A stretch of 34,264 bases of DNA. Source: Spirochaetota bacterium (GTDB lineage Bacteria; Spirochaetota; Spirochaetia; Treponematales; Breznakiellaceae). Under the pieces are notes generated by a model. That model saw only the letters and a list, made by a program, of their open reading frames with translations, ran no database searches and was not told the DNA's origin. Shown here piece by piece: positions 9,334 to 17,123 of the stretch. The DNA is taken from positions 1 through 34,264 of the forward strand of contig JAEXTK010000081.1 in assembly GCA_023406985.1 (NCBI GenBank), written 5' to 3'. The first letter of the stretch is position 1. Each line of letters begins with the position of its first letter. The translations under genes were made by a program, and so were the position numbers.

Positions 9334-10095
9334 TCAAGCACCCGCGGTGAGGATCTCGGTATGGTCCGCGAAGACGGCGACCGTATGTTCCCAGTGCGCC
9401 GAGAGTTTGCCGTCCGCGGTCACCACCGTCCACTCGTCGTCCAGGAGCTCGACGTCGCCCGTACCGAGATTGATCATGGGCTCTATCGCGATGACGAGTC
9501 CCTCCATCATGCGGGGATTGGAGCCGAGGCTCGAATAGTTCGGCACCTGCGGGTCTTCGTGGGGGGAAAATCCGACGCCGTGGCCGCAGTAGTCATGGAC
9601 GACCCCGTAGCCCGCCTGGACCGCGTGGGAGTACACCGCGCGCGAGATCTGATGGATGCGGTTGCCCGCGAGAGCTTGGGAGATGCCCTTGTACAGGCAC
9701 TCCTCCGTCACCTTGTTGAGCGCGGCGGCCGCGGGACTCACCTTCCCGACCGCGACGGTGACCGCCATGTCGCTGAAATAGCCGCCCAGATCGATCCCGC
9801 AATCGAGCGAAACCAAATCGCCCTCGGCGATCCGGCGCGGGGAGGGAATCCCGTGGATGACCTCCTCGTTGATGGAGACGCAGAGCGCGGCCGGGAAGGG
9901 ATTATCCGCGTCGCCGTACCCCAGGAAGGCCGGCCGCCCTCCGGCCCGCTTGATCCAGTCCTGGGCCCACCTATCCAACTCAAGGGTTTCCGTCCCCGCC
10001 TGCACGAGGGGGACGAGTTCCTTGAACATCGCGGAAAGCAGGCGGCAGGATTGCCTGATGCCGTCCAGCTGCTTCGCGTTCTTGAGCCGAATCAT
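9334..10095 (-). CDS. map: Type I methionine aminopeptidase
   Basis: The 253-residue enzyme removes N-terminal methionine from nascent proteins. All five metal ligands are present: D98 and D109 in DCGIDLGGYFSD, H172 in GHGVG, E205 in IAIEPM and E236 in HWEHT. The substrate-side H81 is in EVIHGIP. The length matches the single-domain bacterial type Ia enzyme. The open frame runs further upstream, but the ATG at 10093-10095 gives the standard N-terminus (MIRLKNAKQLDGIRQSC) and has GAAGG at a suitable distance. It follows the J-domain gene by 23 bp, so the two are probably co-transcribed. Confidence 0.96.
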   Translation of the reverse strand: MIRLKNAKQLDGIRQSCRLLSAMFKELVPLVQAGTETLELDRWAQDWIKRAGGRPAFLGYGDADNPFPAALCVSINEEVIHGIPSPRRIAEGDLVSLDCGIDLGGYFSDMAVTVAVGKVSPAAAALNKVTEECLYKGISQALAGNRIHQISRAVYSHAVQAGYGVVHDYCGHGVGFSPHEDPQVPNYSSLGSNPRMMEGLVIAIEPMINLGTGDVELLDDEWTVVTADGKLSAHWEHTVAVFADHTEILTAGA

Positions 10096-10118
10096 ATGCT
10101 GCCTTCTTTCGCCGCGCG

Positions 10119-10895
10119 CTAGACGCTCAAGCGTCGCCTGATCTGCACGACGCCCGGTAGGGCCGCGTCGCGGCGGAGTGCTTCGCGGAGCGCGGAGGCC
10201 GCGCCTTCGCGGTCCCCCATGCGCTCCAAGGATTCCGCGATCGAGCGGAGCCATCGAGCCTCTTCGTGACGAGAATACCCCAGATCGATGAGCTCTTCCA
10301 AGCACTCCACCCGCTCCTCCTCGGAGAGGGTCCCGCCGAGCCTGAGGCGGGCGATTTCCTTGATCAGGAGATCGACCTCCGGCATGAAGTGGCGGAAATA
10401 GGGGCGGCGGCGCTCCTCCCGCACGAGATCGACGAGGAGGAGGAAGGCCTCATAGGACGAACCCCGCTTGTCGAGTTCTTCGGCGAGGATGAACGCGCAG
10501 TCCATCCAATCCTCGCGCTCCAGGTAGGCGTCCAGGCGAAACTCGAGGCCGCCGTTCCGGCGCCAGACCTCGACGGCCTCGTCCTCCTCGAGATGGAGGA
10601 GATCGAAGAAGATGAGCTTGGCCTGGCTCTCCGGCTCGTCGGCCCGCTCCTTGAGGAAGGCCCGATAATCGAAATCGATTTTCTTGACGAAGCGGAAATA
10701 GGCGCGGTCGTACTCGCCGCGGCGGTCCACGTCGGAAAGGGTTTCGTAGGCCGTGAGGAGCCGGCGCATGTCGGCCTGCGCCGCGGCTCCGGCGATATCC
10801 GGATGCACCCGCTTCGCGCGCGCGCGGAACGCCTTTTTGATATCGGAGCTCGAAGCGTCCTGGTTGACGCCGAGTATCTCGTAGTAATTTTCCAC
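10119..10895 (-). CDS. J-domain protein with TPR-like C-terminus
   Basis: The 258-residue protein opens with a canonical J domain (residues ~3-65) containing HPD at 31-33, so it should stimulate a DnaK/Hsp70 partner. It lacks the Gly/Phe region, the CxxCxGxG zinc modules and the substrate-binding domains of true DnaJ. Helical repeats resembling tetratricopeptide units follow (for example RLDAYLEREDWMDCAFILAE and SIAESLERMGDREGAASALR). It is therefore a specialised co-chaperone rather than DnaJ. The start codon is GTG (10893-10895) with no good Shine-Dalgarno nearby, which may mean low expression or coupling to the gene 40 bp upstream. Its client is unknown. Confidence 0.88.
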   Translation of the reverse strand: MENYYEILGVNQDASSSDIKKAFRARAKRVHPDIAGAAAQADMRRLLTAYETLSDVDRRGEYDRAYFRFVKKIDFDYRAFLKERADEPESQAKLIFFDLLHLEEDEAVEVWRRNGGLEFRLDAYLEREDWMDCAFILAEELDKRGSSYEAFLLLVDLVREERRRPYFRHFMPEVDLLIKEIARLRLGGTLSEEERVECLEELIDLGYSRHEEARWLRSIAESLERMGDREGAASALREALRRDAALPGVVQIRRRLSV

Positions 10896-10935
10896 TCGGA
10901 ATAATCCCGGGAGCCGGCCCGCGGGCCTTCCTCCG

Positions 10936-11343
10936 TCAGTTACCGATGCGCTTGCCGAGAGGCTCGGCCTGGTCGATCCGTTCGATGATCTCCGACCAGT
11001 TCACGCACATGCCTTCCTTTTCCATCGCCCGCATGAGGTTCGAGAGGGCCTTGGCCGTGAACGGGCCCCGTTTGCGGAGGAACGCGGCGCCTTTCTTGCC
11101 CACGAGCGAACTCGCCTGGGCGAGCATCTGGCCGAGCTGGACGGGCATCTTGCCGCCGAAGAACGAGACGCTCTCGGCTAGGATCGCCACGTATTCGTAG
11201 CCGGGAAGGCGCACGCCGTCGTCTTTCCGGGCGTCCAGGATATCCACCCTGTGTCCCATGGCCTCCATGCCCTTGGCGAGGGCCGCGGCCCAATCCGAGC
11301 CGGCGAGCGGTTTCGCCGACGCGGTGATCAACGCGATTCTCAT
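10936..11343 (-). CDS. Small flavodoxin-fold protein, function unknown
   Basis: The product is 135 residues if translation starts at the ATG at 11341-11343, or 138 from a TTG three codons earlier. It opens MRIALITASAKPLAGSDWAA, a beta strand plus a Ser/Gly-rich loop like the phosphate-binding loop of flavodoxins and NAD(P)H oxidoreductases. The strands DILDARKDD and YEYVAILAESVSFFGGK follow in the order of a Rossmann-like alpha/beta fold, but the protein is shorter than most flavodoxins and lacks a clear second FMN loop. It lies 15 bp after the universal stress protein gene and appears to be the end of the ATPase operon. Flavin binding is speculative. Confidence 0.75.
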   Translation of the reverse strand: MRIALITASAKPLAGSDWAAALAKGMEAMGHRVDILDARKDDGVRLPGYEYVAILAESVSFFGGKMPVQLGQMLAQASSLVGKKGAAFLRKRGPFTAKALSNLMRAMEKEGMCVNWSEIIERIDQAEPLGKRIGN

Positions 11344-11358
11344 GTTCCCCAAACCCCA

Positions 11359-11844
11359 CTACGCTTGCTTGTACAACATATCGATATTCGGTTCCTTCAC
11401 GACGAAGACCGAACAGCGGGAATTCACCATGATTTCCCGGTGCGCGTGCGAAATGATGTCGCGGGAGCTCCGTTCCTTCTCCCAGCCGCCGAGGAGGATC
11501 AGGTCGGCCTTCTTCTCGTCCGCGACCCCGAGGATCTCCGTGTAGATGGCGCCGTGGCGGAGTTCCCGCTCGATGCGCACGCCCTTGGCGCGCGCGAGCT
11601 CCTCCACGAAGGAGAGGTACCGCTCGCCGTTCGCCTCCAGGCTGTGCTCGTACTCGGCGCTCTCCTCTTGGATGAAGATCTTGCTCAGGGTCAGCTGCCG
11701 AATCGTCGCCGTATCCACGACGTACACGACGGAAAGGCGGCAGCGATACTGCTTGGCCATGATGATGGCGTACTTGGCGGCGTGGATGGACGCGTCGGAA
11801 CCCGAGATCGCGACAACGATGTTGGAAAAAAGAGGTTTCGTCAT
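11359..11844 (-). CDS. Universal stress protein (UspA family)
   Basis: The 161-residue protein has the UspA fold: NIVVAISGSDASIHAAKYAI at the N-terminus, a central GAIYTEILGVADEKKADLILLGG segment and a C-terminal SRCSVFVVK strand. The nucleotide loop normally written G-x2-G-x9-G-S/T reads GGWEKERSSRDIISHA here. It lacks the second Gly and the Gly-Ser pair, so ATP binding in the usual way is doubtful. Its ATG (11842-11844) overlaps the TGA of atpD as ATGA, so it is translationally coupled to the V-ATPase D subunit. A role tied to ATPase or energy status is inferred from this coupling alone. Confidence 0.9.
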   Translation of the reverse strand: MTKPLFSNIVVAISGSDASIHAAKYAIIMAKQYRCRLSVVYVVDTATIRQLTLSKIFIQEESAEYEHSLEANGERYLSFVEELARAKGVRIERELRHGAIYTEILGVADEKKADLILLGGWEKERSSRDIISHAHREIMVNSRCSVFVVKEPNIDMLYKQA

Positions 11845-12464
11845 CCCCTCCCGGCCTTCCTTTTAAGCAGTTTGCTGGAGAAAAAGGACTCTCGTTCCCG
11901 TTCCTCCAAAGACGCCTCGATAAAAGCCTTGGTTTCCCGAGCGGCGGGTATTACGAGCTTTTCGAGCGCATTCACGCGCCGCTGCGTCTTGCGCACTTCG
12001 CGCGCCAGACGCCACGCGACGGTCCGCACGGCGGCCATCTCCGTAAGTATTTTAAGCAATGCGAAGAATTCTAACACGGTTTCATCGCATTCCGCAAACG
12101 AATTTGCCGGAGTGTACTTGATCTCCGCGTCGGGGAGCCGGATTTCCAGACTGGGGAGATCCATGCCCGCGATATTCATCCGCCGCTCGTGGAGCTCGTA
12201 GCGGTACCGGATGCTGCGGGAGAGCTTGTCCGCCCTATCGCGGCCGACGATGACGAGCATGCGCCGGAGCGCGGGATAGGCGGTCGCCGTGCGGGCGCCC
12301 AGATCCCGTTCCAGGATCTTCACGCGCTCCAAGGTATGCATGAGCTCCATGACGAGGATCTCGCGCTTCTGTTCGAGGAGGTCGTAGCCCTCCTCGGCGG
12401 TCGCGAGGCGTTCCTTCACGCGGAGGAGATTGCTCTTGGTGGGCGCTACCGCGTCATGGGCCAC
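11841..12464 (-). CDS. atpD: V/A-type ATPase subunit D
   Basis: The 207-residue protein is the coiled-coil rotor shaft running through the A3B3 head. It has the family start (APTKSNLLRVKERLATAEEGYDLLEQKREIL), a long heptad-patterned helix at each end and the conserved RRVNALEKLVIP motif near the C-terminus. Translation begins at a GTG (12462-12464), three bases after the atpB stop. GGAAGG six bases upstream supports this start. It is the last core ATPase subunit in the operon and overlaps the usp gene by four bases. Confidence 0.95.
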   Translation of the reverse strand: MAHDAVAPTKSNLLRVKERLATAEEGYDLLEQKREILVMELMHTLERVKILERDLGARTATAYPALRRMLVIVGRDRADKLSRSIRYRYELHERRMNIAGMDLPSLEIRLPDAEIKYTPANSFAECDETVLEFFALLKILTEMAAVRTVAWRLAREVRKTQRRVNALEKLVIPAARETKAFIEASLEERERESFFSSKLLKRKAGRG

Positions 12465-12467
12465 GGC

Positions 12468-13949
12468 TTACCTTCCCGTCCGCCCGGCCGCGCGGACGTG
12501 CGCGCTGTCCGGATCTTCGTCGTCCAGATCCGACTCGTCCGCGTGCGCCGAGGCGGCGAGGATCGGGTCCAGGTATTTTTCGAGGTATTCATTCCGCACG
12601 CGCAGGAGCTCGTCGCGCGGCAGCACGGCGAGCGTCTTCCACCCGAGGTCCAGGGTCCGCTCGATCGACCGGTCGTCCGTCTCGTCCTGGGTGAGGTAGT
12701 CCTGTTCGAACCGCTCGCCGAAGACGAGGTAGCGTTTGTCGGCCGCGGAAAGTTCTTCCTCGCCGATGATGGCCGCGAGATTGCGCACCGACTTGACGCG
12801 CGAATACGCGGCGAACAGCTGGCTGGCGACGTCCTTGTGGTCCTCGCGCGTCATACCCGGTCCGATCCCGTCCTTCATGAGGCGCGACAGGCTCGGCAAG
12901 CCCGCCACCGGCGGATAGACGCCGCGCTGCGCGAGCTCTCGGTCCAGCACGATCTGTCCCTCGGTGATGTAGCCCGTGAGGTCGGGGATGGGATGGCTGA
13001 TGTCGTCGTTCGGCATGGTGAGGATGGGGATCTGGGTTATGGAACCGGTGGAACCTTCGATCTTGCCCGCCCGCTCGTAGAGGGACGCGAGGTCGGAGTA
13101 CAGGTAGCCGGGATAGCCCTTGCGGCTCGGGACTTCCCCGCGGATGGAGGAGACCTCGCGGAGGGCCTCGCAGTAGTTCGTCATGTCGGTCATGACCACG
13201 AGCACGTGCATGTTCCGGTCGTAGGCCAGGTACTCGGCCGCGGTGAGCGCGCACCGCGGCGCGATGAGGCGCTCGATGGACGGGGCGTCCGCGAGCGACA
13301 GGAACACCACGACGTTCGAAAGGACGCCCGACTTCTCAAACCCGTCCAGGAAGAACCGGGCCACGTCGTATTTGACGCCCATCGCGCAGAAGATGACCAC
13401 GAAGGGCTCTTCGGCTTCTCCGCCGGAGGCGCTCCGGATGCGCGCCTGACGGACGATCTGGGCGGCGAGCCGATTGTGGGCCAGGCCGTTCCCGGAGAAG
13501 ATCGGCAGCTTCTGGCCGCGGATGAGCGTGTTCATGCCGTCGATGGCGGACACGCCGGTCTGGATGAAGTCGCGCGGGTAGGTCCGCGCGTAGGGATTGA
13601 TCGGGAGCCCGTTAACGTCCCGGCGGTCCGACGAGAAGATCTCGCCGAACCCGTCGGCCGGCCGCCCGAGCCCGTCGAAGACGCGGCCGAGGAGCCCTTC
13701 GCCGACGCGGAGTTCCATGGGACGGCCGAGGAATTCCACCCGGGAATCGTCGGCGGAGAGGCCGGAGCTCGAACCGAAAATCTGGACCGCGGCCCATTTC
13801 TCCGCGAGGTCCACGACGCGGCCGAGCCGCCGTTCCCCGTCGCGGCCGTACACGGCCACCGTTTCGCCGAAGCCGACGTTCCGGCTCCGCTCGGTCACGA
13901 CGACCGGGCCCTCTATGCGGGTGAGCCCGCGATATTCGACGCCCCTCAT
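12468..13949 (-). CDS. atpB: V/A-type ATPase subunit B (non-catalytic)
   Basis: The 493-residue protein forms the non-catalytic half of the hexameric head. It starts MRGVEYRGLTRIEGPVVV and has the B-type degenerate nucleotide loop SGNGLAHNRLAAQI, DMTNYCEALREVSS and SITQIPILTMPNDD. The C-terminus carries an acidic/basic tail of about 30 residues (DESDLDDEDPDSAHVRAAG) not needed for the fold and longer than I expect. The ATG at 13947-13949 is preceded by a near-perfect AAGGAGG and overlaps the atpA stop as ATGA. An open frame continuing far upstream is antisense-like noise out of phase with atpA. Confidence 0.97.
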   Translation of the reverse strand: MRGVEYRGLTRIEGPVVVTERSRNVGFGETVAVYGRDGERRLGRVVDLAEKWAAVQIFGSSSGLSADDSRVEFLGRPMELRVGEGLLGRVFDGLGRPADGFGEIFSSDRRDVNGLPINPYARTYPRDFIQTGVSAIDGMNTLIRGQKLPIFSGNGLAHNRLAAQIVRQARIRSASGGEAEEPFVVIFCAMGVKYDVARFFLDGFEKSGVLSNVVVFLSLADAPSIERLIAPRCALTAAEYLAYDRNMHVLVVMTDMTNYCEALREVSSIRGEVPSRKGYPGYLYSDLASLYERAGKIEGSTGSITQIPILTMPNDDISHPIPDLTGYITEGQIVLDRELAQRGVYPPVAGLPSLSRLMKDGIGPGMTREDHKDVASQLFAAYSRVKSVRNLAAIIGEEELSAADKRYLVFGERFEQDYLTQDETDDRSIERTLDLGWKTLAVLPRDELLRVRNEYLEKYLDPILAASAHADESDLDDEDPDSAHVRAAGRTGR

Positions 13950-15736
13950 TGGGCCTCCTTCGCGCGGTAGCTCCGTTCGAGTTCGTCCAGCGCCGCCTTC
14001 ATGTCGCGCTCGAAATCCGAGAGGGCGCCGTCGTCGTCGTTCTTCACCTCGCTCTTGAGCCGCGCGAGGCGTTCCCTGAGCGGCAAGGCGGTGATCTTCA
14101 TGAGGGGGGCGCCGAGCTTGATGCAGGAGGCGGCGCGGAGGTGGAAGTCCATGAGGAGTTCCAGGAGGCGCACCTGCTTGGCCGGCGCGCAGTACATGTC
14201 CACCTCGTCGAACGAGTTCTGCTGCAGGAAGCCGTTCTTGATGAGGTCCGCGGTGAGCAGGATGAGCCGTTGGTCGTCCGGCAGGGCGTCGGGGCCGATG
14301 AGGCGGACGATTTCCGCGAGCCGCTGTTCCCGTTTCAGCAGGTCGAGCGCGGCGCGGCGGGCGCGCGGCCAGGCGGGGTTCACGCGGTCCCACCAGGCGC
14401 GCACTTCCTCGGCGTATTCCGAATAGCTGTCGATCCAGCTCACGGCCGGATAGTGGCGCGCGTTCGCGAGGTCGCGGTCGAGGGCCCAGAAGCAGCGGAT
14501 GAAGCGCTTGGTGTGCTGGGTCACGGGCTCGGAGAAGTCGCCTCCCGGCGGCGAAACCGCGCCGATGATGGTCACCGATCCGGTGGCTCCCGAAAGGGTA
14601 TCCACGCGGCCCGCGCGCTCGTAGAACTCGGCCAGGCGCGTCGGGAGGTAGGCCGGGAAGCCTTCTTCCGCGGGCATCTCCTCCATGCGGCCGGAGAGTT
14701 CCCGGAGGGCTTCCGCCCAGCGGCTCGTGGAGTCGGCCATGATGGCGACGTGGTAGCCCATGTCGCGGTAGAACTCCGCCAGAGTCACGCCCGTGTAGAT
14801 CGAAACCTCCCGAGCCGCGACCGGCATGTTGGACGTGTTGGCGATGAGGATCGTCCGCTCCATGAGGGAGCGTCCCGTACGCGGGTCGACGAGTTCGGGG
14901 AACTCGGTGAGCACGTCCGTCATCTCGTTGCCGCGTTCGCCGCACCCGATGTACACGATGACGTCGGCGTCGCACCATTTGGCCACGGCGTGTTGGGTCA
15001 TCGTCTTGCCCGTGCCGAACCCGCCGGGGATCGCGGCGGCGCCGCCTTTGGAGAGCGGGAAGAACACGTCGATGACGCGCTGCCCGGTGATGAGCGGCTC
15101 ATCGGGGGAAAGCTTCTTCGCGAACGGCCGCGGCACGCGGACGGGCCACCACTGCGCGAAGGGGATCTCCGCTCCCGCGTCGGTCCACGCGGCAGTCTCC
15201 TCCACGCGGTATTCCCCCGCGTCCGCGAGGCGTACGATCGCCTCGCCGCGGACGCCGGGCGGCACCATGATCTTGCACGCGACGAGTTCGCTCTCGCGGA
15301 CCTCCCCGAGGACGAGGCCGGTGGCCGCGATCACCTTCTCGCCCCGCGCGAGGGCGGCGGCGATCGCGGGGGACGGCTCGAAACGCCACTCCTTGGCGAG
15401 GTCCAGCGGTTCGCCGCGGACGCCCGGCTCCAGGAAGGCGCCGGTGGCCCGGAAGAGCGACTCGAGCGGCCGCTGGATGCCGTCGTAGATGGTGCCGATG
15501 AGGCCGGGCCCGAGGAGGACCGAAAGCGGCCGCCCCGTGGAATGGGCGACGGCCCCGACCTTGAGGCCCGTGTCGTCCTCGTATACCTGCACGATGGCGT
15601 CTTCGCCTTCCAGGCGGACGATCTCGCCGATGAGCTTGGCCGCGCCGACTTCCACGACGTCGTACAGGCCCGCGGAGGCGAGGCCCGTGGCGCGGACGAT
15701 GGGTCCGGAAACGCGGGTGACTTTTCCCTCAATCAT
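13946..15736 (-). CDS. atpA: V/A-type ATPase subunit A (catalytic)
   Basis: The 596-residue protein hydrolyses or synthesises ATP. The Walker A loop PGGFGTGKT is at residues 237-245, GERGNE with the catalytic Glu at 267, and the Walker B-like strand is HVAIMADSTSRWAEALRE. The ~90-residue non-homologous bulge that separates A subunits from F-type beta subunits is present (about 110-200, including IMVPPGVRGEA). Length is normal for the family. The ATG at 15734-15736 lies eight bases inside the end of atpE; its TGA overlaps the atpB start. Confidence 0.98.
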   Translation of the reverse strand: MIEGKVTRVSGPIVRATGLASAGLYDVVEVGAAKLIGEIVRLEGEDAIVQVYEDDTGLKVGAVAHSTGRPLSVLLGPGLIGTIYDGIQRPLESLFRATGAFLEPGVRGEPLDLAKEWRFEPSPAIAAALARGEKVIAATGLVLGEVRESELVACKIMVPPGVRGEAIVRLADAGEYRVEETAAWTDAGAEIPFAQWWPVRVPRPFAKKLSPDEPLITGQRVIDVFFPLSKGGAAAIPGGFGTGKTMTQHAVAKWCDADVIVYIGCGERGNEMTDVLTEFPELVDPRTGRSLMERTILIANTSNMPVAAREVSIYTGVTLAEFYRDMGYHVAIMADSTSRWAEALRELSGRMEEMPAEEGFPAYLPTRLAEFYERAGRVDTLSGATGSVTIIGAVSPPGGDFSEPVTQHTKRFIRCFWALDRDLANARHYPAVSWIDSYSEYAEEVRAWWDRVNPAWPRARRAALDLLKREQRLAEIVRLIGPDALPDDQRLILLTADLIKNGFLQQNSFDEVDMYCAPAKQVRLLELLMDFHLRAASCIKLGAPLMKITALPLRERLARLKSEVKNDDDGALSDFERDMKAALDELERSYRAKEAQ

Positions 15737-16367
15737 TCGCGGCCTCCGCGCCCAGGAGGGCCGACGCGAGTTCGGCCCGCTTCTCGCGGAGCAGCTCTTC
15801 CGCCGCTGCCGCCACGCTCACGCGCACGCGCACGTCGCCGCCCTCCACCACGAGGGAGGGCAGGCCCGCGCCCAGATCGTCCGACGGATGATCCGCCGGA
15901 TCGCCCGGCGACGGGGGCGCCAGGATCCACGAGCGCGCCCCGAGGACCTCGGCGAGCAAGCCCTCGAGCTCGCCGGCAGCGAAGGCCGCGGCGGTCACCA
16001 CGAGCCCGTCGTCGCCGAGCTCGCCGACCCGCGCCGCGAGGTCCCTGCGGACCAGGGAGAGGAGCCGCGGCCGCGGCAGGGAAGCGAGATAGGACGCCAT
16101 CGCGCGCCGCAACAAGAGCTCGGCCCTCCGGGCGCGTTCGCGCCGTTTATCCAGGGGAAGCCGCGCCAAGGTCTCTTTGCGCTTCTCGGCCACGCGCGCG
16201 GCGTGTTTCCGCTCCAATTCGGCGATATCGGCCTCGGCTTTCCTCGCCCAGGCGAGGGCGGCGGCCTCGGCCGCCTGGTCCGCGTTCCGGAGCAGGCGCT
16301 CCGCCTTTTTCCGGGCGTCCTCGAGTATTTCCCGATCCAGGGCATCCGTCGATTTCAGTTCTTCCAT
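15729..16367 (-). CDS. atpE: V/A-type ATPase subunit E (peripheral stalk)
   Basis: The 212-residue protein has a long charged helix (residues ~10-100, rich in Ala, Glu, Arg and Lys) that would pair with the H/G-like subunit. A C-terminal globular part (LPSLVVEGGDVRVRVSVAAAAEELLREKR) ends like E subunits that cap the A/B head. Sequence conservation is low, as usual for this subunit; the assignment rests on fold pattern and its place between atpF and atpA. The ATG is at 16365-16367. It overlaps atpA by eight bases. Confidence 0.88.
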   Translation of the reverse strand: MEELKSTDALDREILEDARKKAERLLRNADQAAEAAALAWARKAEADIAELERKHAARVAEKRKETLARLPLDKRRERARRAELLLRRAMASYLASLPRPRLLSLVRRDLAARVGELGDDGLVVTAAAFAAGELEGLLAEVLGARSWILAPPSPGDPADHPSDDLGAGLPSLVVEGGDVRVRVSVAAAAEELLREKRAELASALLGAEAAND

Positions 16368-16391
16368 AGGGAGCCTTCCCTCGATCCTTCG

Positions 16392-16772
16392 CTAGACCCG
16401 GACGCCGATGGCGTCCCGAATGGCTTCCACGAGGGTTTTGCGCCCCGCGAGTTTTCCCATGAGGCCCGGTATCTCGACCACCAAGGGATACTTGCCGGAG
16501 AGTTGCCATTCCGAAAGTTCCTCTCCGAGGGTATCCGCGACTTCTTCCGTCAGGATGAGGACCCGGCAGGCCGAGGCCGCCGCGGCGTCCCAGCCCTCGA
16601 TGCCGCCGGAGGCGGCCCCCGGCAAGGCCGTTCCGGCCTCTTCCACCCAGCCTCGCGTGACGCGCGCGAAAGCGGCGCGGGTCTGTTCCGCGCTCGATAC
16701 CGCGAATCCCGGCACGCCGACGAAGCGGAAGGCGGTCACCAATTCCGCCTCTCCGATGAAGAAGTATTCCAC
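16392..16772 (-). CDS. atpF: V/A-type ATPase subunit F
   Basis: The 126-residue protein matches the small Rossmann-like rotor subunit: EYFFIGEAELVTAFRFVGVPG at the start, ACRVLILTEEVADTL in the middle and PLVVEIPG before the last helix. It binds subunit D and modulates ATPase activity in related enzymes. Translation starts at a GTG (16770-16772) with no Shine-Dalgarno sequence, three bases after the atpK stop, so it probably depends on ribosomes finishing atpK. A stretch of ~20 residues in the middle (GTALPGAASGGIEGWDAAAA) is a Gly/Ala-rich insertion. Confidence 0.92.
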   Translation of the reverse strand: MEYFFIGEAELVTAFRFVGVPGFAVSSAEQTRAAFARVTRGWVEEAGTALPGAASGGIEGWDAAAASACRVLILTEEVADTLGEELSEWQLSGKYPLVVEIPGLMGKLAGRKTLVEAIRDAIGVRV

Positions 16773-16775
16773 GCT

Positions 16776-17123
16776 CTAGATGAGGAGGATGAACAAGGCG
16801 ACGAGGAAGCCCCAGAGGCAGATGCCTTCCGCCAAACCGGCGTACGGCAGGGCCTTACCGGAAAGCTCGGGGTTTTCGCTCATGGCGCCCATGGCCGCGG
16901 CTCCGATCTGGCCTACGGCGATGCCGCCCGCGATACAGGACACGCCGACCGCCAAGGCCGCGGCGAAGGGCTTCCACGGCGACTCACCCGCGGGGGCCGC
17001 GGGAGCCGAAACGGTCGCGCCTTGCGGGCCCTGGGCGCTCTGCGCCGGCGATTCCTGGGCGAACGAGAGCGACGCGGTCGCCGCGAAGAGCGCGAGCGCG
17101 ATGATCACCACGGTACGTTTCAT
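16776..17123 (-). CDS. atpK: V/A-type ATPase subunit K (c-ring proteolipid) with N-terminal extension
   Basis: The 115-residue protein has a two-helix proteolipid hairpin at residues ~52-115, with the ion-carrying Glu at E99 (GLAEGICLWGF) and a polar Gln at 72 (AVGQIG) in the first helix. Ahead of it is a signal-peptide-like segment (1-22, ending SLSFA) and a Pro/Ala/Gln-rich linker (23-50). The extension should put the first helix in the right orientation and may be cleaved. The ATG at 17121-17123 overlaps the atpI stop and is preceded by AAGGAGGT, the strongest Shine-Dalgarno in the operon, fitting the need for many copies per enzyme. Confidence 0.95.
   Translation of the reverse strand: MKRTVVIIALALFAATASLSFAQESPAQSAQGPQGATVSAPAAPAGESPWKPFAAALAVGVSCIAGGIAVGQIGAAAMGAMSENPELSGKALPYAGLAEGICLWGFLVALFILLI

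Noticed and set aside
10908..10925. Palindrome GGCCCGCGGGCC between the flavodoxin-like and J-domain genes as a terminator
   Set aside because: It has no loop or U-tract and could as easily be chance; it is not enough to split the unit.
13950..14978. N-terminal extension of atpB to 836 residues
   Set aside because: It overlaps atpA in another frame; the ATG at 13947-13949 has AAGGAGG and the correct family N-terminus.
12189..16369. Long plus-strand open frames opposite atpB, atpA and atpE
   Set aside because: They are antisense to conserved ATPase subunits and arise from high GC content.
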